Shown here in pieces: positions 61,401 to 64,000 of a stretch of DNA of 64,000 nt (within the stretch, counting starts at the first letter, position 1; each line of letters starts with the position of its first letter). Made by a program: the position numbers and the translations under genes. Below the pieces are notes generated by a model. The model ran no database searches, had not been told where the DNA came from, and saw only the letters and a list, made by a program, of their open reading frames with translations. The stretch spans positions 47,111,224 to 47,175,223 of the forward strand of contig CM055111.1 in the NCBI GenBank assembly GCA_029204225.1, in the 5' to 3' direction. Origin of the DNA: Diphasiastrum complanatum. Lineage: Eukaryota; Streptophyta; Lycopodiopsida; Lycopodiales; Lycopodiaceae.

Positions 61401-62936
61401 GATTATTTAGGATTTTAGTTAAAGTACAAACTCTTCTAGTTGGGGCAGCCTTAGGAGGGGTTAAATTAGGTTCATCTACTAGTAGGGAGACCGCCTTAGA
61501 AGAAGATCAAGTGCCAACCAATAGAACTATGATTTGAGTGGAACCTACTTTTACGTATCCTACACAACGACCTTTAGGATCAATCTTAACTCTACTAGAT
61601 GGGAGACCGCCATAATAGATCTAGGAAAGAAACTAAAAGTACAACAGTACACAAGCCACTTTTCAAACATAAGTGCAACTGGCTTCAATATACACTCGAC
61701 TAAAAATTTGTAGGGTCGTAGTCATAGCGTAAGCCACCCTCCACTTGTCAAGAAGGATTAGATCCACAAGGATAGGTCTCTAACCATGATTAGTTGCTTA
61801 TTCTAGTTGCTTTTTCAACCAAAAAACTAACACTAACCACTCATACCATTCATAGTAGAGGTGAAAGGGAGAAAAGAGAGAGAGGTTAGAGGGAGGTAGC
61901 TCATTAGTTGTTGCTTAAATGAAAAGCGTTAGACACAAAACAAAGCTCATGAGGATGCTTGATTCCAAAAAGTGGTAGAGTTTCCTCCTCTCTATTAGCA
62001 TGTAAAATGGAGTACAAGAGGTGCCTTTTTACTCTTAGGTTTATAGGAAATAGCCTCAAAAGAGCCCCCTACTTGAAGTAGTGTCGGTCCCTCGGCATTA
62101 TGGCGCTAGTATGGGCTGCGTGTTTCTTGACGGTGTCTTATTAGAAAACCTGTGACCTGCTCCATAAACTGGACGCGAGCGAAGCTGTGTTTGTCAGTCA
62201 GTGGAAAGGAAACCTTGTGGACACCTAAAATGTCCCCCAGGACTCCAAATCGAGATAGAGCTTCCTAGAACACCAAGGGAGGATTGCCGTCCCAACCAAA
62301 CCTAGACCCAATACCGGTCTAGCCCCCGAGCAATCTAGGAGATAGGCAAGCCACAGGAAGAGCGCTTCACAGTCTGACAACATAACGGCCACAAACTCTT
62401 CCATCCACCTCATAGACATTGGTGAGGGTATATATAGAGATATAGCCAACCCCACCTGCCCATGCACCGAATCCACATGGAAGCACTCTAACTGATCATG
62501 CCAATCTCCCATGCATGTCCTCTGCATGTAGGTACCCCTAACCCATAATAGCCAAGACCCATGCATAAGCACAGTGCATGTACACCCTATCCCATACTAG
62601 GATGCAACACACATGCCTATACCGCATGCGAGTGTGACCTCATGGTCCTACTTGACTATTATCCAGATTAGGCCTAGCCCCTACGTCCAAGACAGCTCCT
62701 AATGATACCATGTGAGAATTTGTCATAAGACACTTCTCAACAATATGCTAATGCTCCCTGACTAGTTTATGCATGCAAATAAACTTAGTCCAATGAACAC
62801 ATAGTGGATCCACATGATTAAGAACTTGCTCAAAGAAAACATGATCCCACTATGATTCAGTACATAGCATAAATCTGTAGATCTCACCCCATTTGTATAT
62901 AATAGATGCCTAACTGAGAATCCTGTAACCCAGTTG
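61401..62936. other. No gene; possible minus-strand retroelement end
   Basis: At 62,078-62,097 the minus strand carries TGCCGAGGGACCGACACTAC, identical to 22,102-22,121, followed by TTCAAGTAGGGGG, which looks like a PPT. This suggests the 3' end of a minus-strand element with its LTR to the left, but edges cannot be set. No coding region is recognised. Confidence 0.4.
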
Positions 62937-63950
62937 TCATGAGAGAGAATATCTCTTTGGCATTCTCAGGTCATACAAGCTTTATTATGGTCACATTGAT
63001 CAGTTAGTGTTTATCGGATTCGGGCAGATCAGGTCTGCCTTACTTGATCACAGCTTCGAAGTCACTGGATCTATGCAATCGATTCCATAGCCATGCACAA
63101 AATTATGGTGAATTGAATTTTAGCTTTGCGGAAGCGTTGAACTAGGTGTAGTGATCAGAGCAAGAAATCGAACAGTGCTATCAGTCATATAAAATGATAA
63201 AATCTACAAAATAATCAATCTGCAAGCATGAATCAGTTTGAACATGCAATCACCATACACGATCTAAATTGCCGGAACAATGATGGATTAGTCATGCAGA
63301 AATACAATGTGATTGCAGAATAGATCAAGCGCGTTCTCCTTGATACAAGGCTTTGTGATAACAAAGAAGAGGAACGATGCAATTGCACTCTGAATGAATT
63401 ATTGATCATACTGATTCATCAATCTTACATGAATATGTATACATGGCTAACTGATTAACAGGATGGTTAACACATATTTTACAAATTAGGATTAAGGCAC
63501 TACTTGTTGTTGCATGTCGCTTTCAGTCGACATCTGAATTAGTTAGAGACGTTGGACATGTCGATGACTTCATACAAGTTGGAGATCATGGACAAGCTGC
63601 AAGACGTTGGACAAGTCGATGACATGGACATCGAGGACGTGGACATCGATCAAGTTGGAGACGTCGGAGATGTCGATGACTTTGGACAAGTTGATGACGT
63701 GGAAGTCGAGGACATGGATGCTGAATAAGTTGGAGACATCGGACATGTCGACGACTTCGGACAAGTCAATGACGTGGACGTCGGTTAAGTTGAAGATGTC
63801 GAACATGTCGATGACTTGACAAGTTGATGGACACTATCATCAAATTGTTTTGTATTTCTGCAGATGTCGCGGCCATAGAAATATTTACAACAGCTAAAAA
63901 ATGATTCTAAATTAGCATAAAATAAGGATGGGGAGGATAGATAGCCAACA
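62937..63950 (-). mobile_element. Copia-type 3' LTR with CGAC minisatellite
   Basis: On the minus strand it starts TGTTGGCTATCTATCC after a G-rich PPT and ends near CTCATGACA. It aligns by eye with the plus-strand LTR at 31,540-32,438 over most of its length. The U3 part (63,540-63,830) is an imperfect minisatellite of GTCGATGAC/GTTGGAGAC-type units. The element's internal region lies beyond the right edge. Confidence 0.75.
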
Positions 63951-63960
63951 CCCCCACTTA
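63951..63960 (-). other. Copia polypurine tract
   Basis: Minus-strand TAAGTGGGGG immediately before the LTR; the preceding AATCCAGATTAAG matches the context of the PPT at 26,216. Confidence 0.82.
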
Positions 63961-64000
63961 ATCTGGATTCTTAAATGCCTTGATTCTTAAATTCAAGATA

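Noticed and set aside
63570..63819. Two overlapping ORFs with Asp-Val-Ile-Asp or Met-Thr-Trp repeats
   Set aside because: Translations of the LTR minisatellite, open on both strands because of the repeat.

Overview
This is a nuclear window from a land plant with a large, repeat-rich genome. The evidence is spliced plant-type genes (a SWIB-domain protein, a GT92 galactan galactosyltransferase, a TPR protein with a mitochondrial-type leader) set among Ty1/copia and Ty3/gypsy LTR retrotransposons, short hAT-type elements and very long CT/GA microsatellites. I cannot name the species. The divergence of the genes and the repeat style fit a non-seed plant such as a fern or lycophyte, but that is a weak inference.

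Layout. 1-2.0 kb: minus-strand copia relic with LTR and PBS. 3.6-4.3 kb: three plus-strand exons of a SWIB gene whose ends I cannot find. 5.4-5.8 kb: a 370-bp hAT-type element with 8-bp target duplications. 6.8-9.3 kb: degraded minus-strand copia pol and a 3' LTR. 9.5-13.7 kb: fragments of copia, LINE, hAT (DUF659-like) and gypsy integrase/chromodomain. 13.7-19 kb: almost featureless. 19-24 kb: gag-like ORFs with zinc knuckles, then a gypsy LTR carrying a long CT tract and its gag. 24.4-27 kb: copia with an RT-core deletion plus 3' LTR. 27.4-29.1 kb: minus-strand copia 5' end. 29.1-32.5 kb: a pile-up of LTRs, including two head-to-head gypsy LTRs with hundreds of bases of GA/CT and a short copy of an unknown passenger sequence. 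33.5-34.9 kb: gypsy and copia pol fragments. 36.95-38.95 kb: complete two-exon GALS-type gene (minus). 40.2-42 kb: unidentified ORF relics and a truncated copia LTR. 42.55-48.39 kb: a full-length copia element with both LTRs and a 5-bp target duplication. 50.76-57.9 kb: a TPR gene (minus) of at least 13 exons, with a second hAT-type element and a tandem repeat in its largest unresolved interval. 58.1-61.4 kb: gypsy PR/RT remnant, an unidentified ORF, PPT and LTR. 62.9-64 kb: minus-strand copia-type 3' LTR whose internal region lies beyond the window.

The most unusual object is the copia element at 42,551-48,385. Its gag, protease, integrase and RNase H are recognisable, but the reverse-transcriptase core is replaced by about 1.06 kb of unrelated sequence that stays open in frame with the RT N-terminus. 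A diverged copy of the 3' part of this passenger lies at 30,957-31,340, in the same frame apart from one stop, and is followed by the same family's pre-PPT and LTR sequence. This suggests a lineage of RT-less elements carrying an acquired segment. Other copia copies here have also lost the RT core or fused gag or protease in frame to the integrase tail, so they would depend on enzymes supplied in trans.

The host genes do not form a pathway. Each stands alone between transposon blocks.
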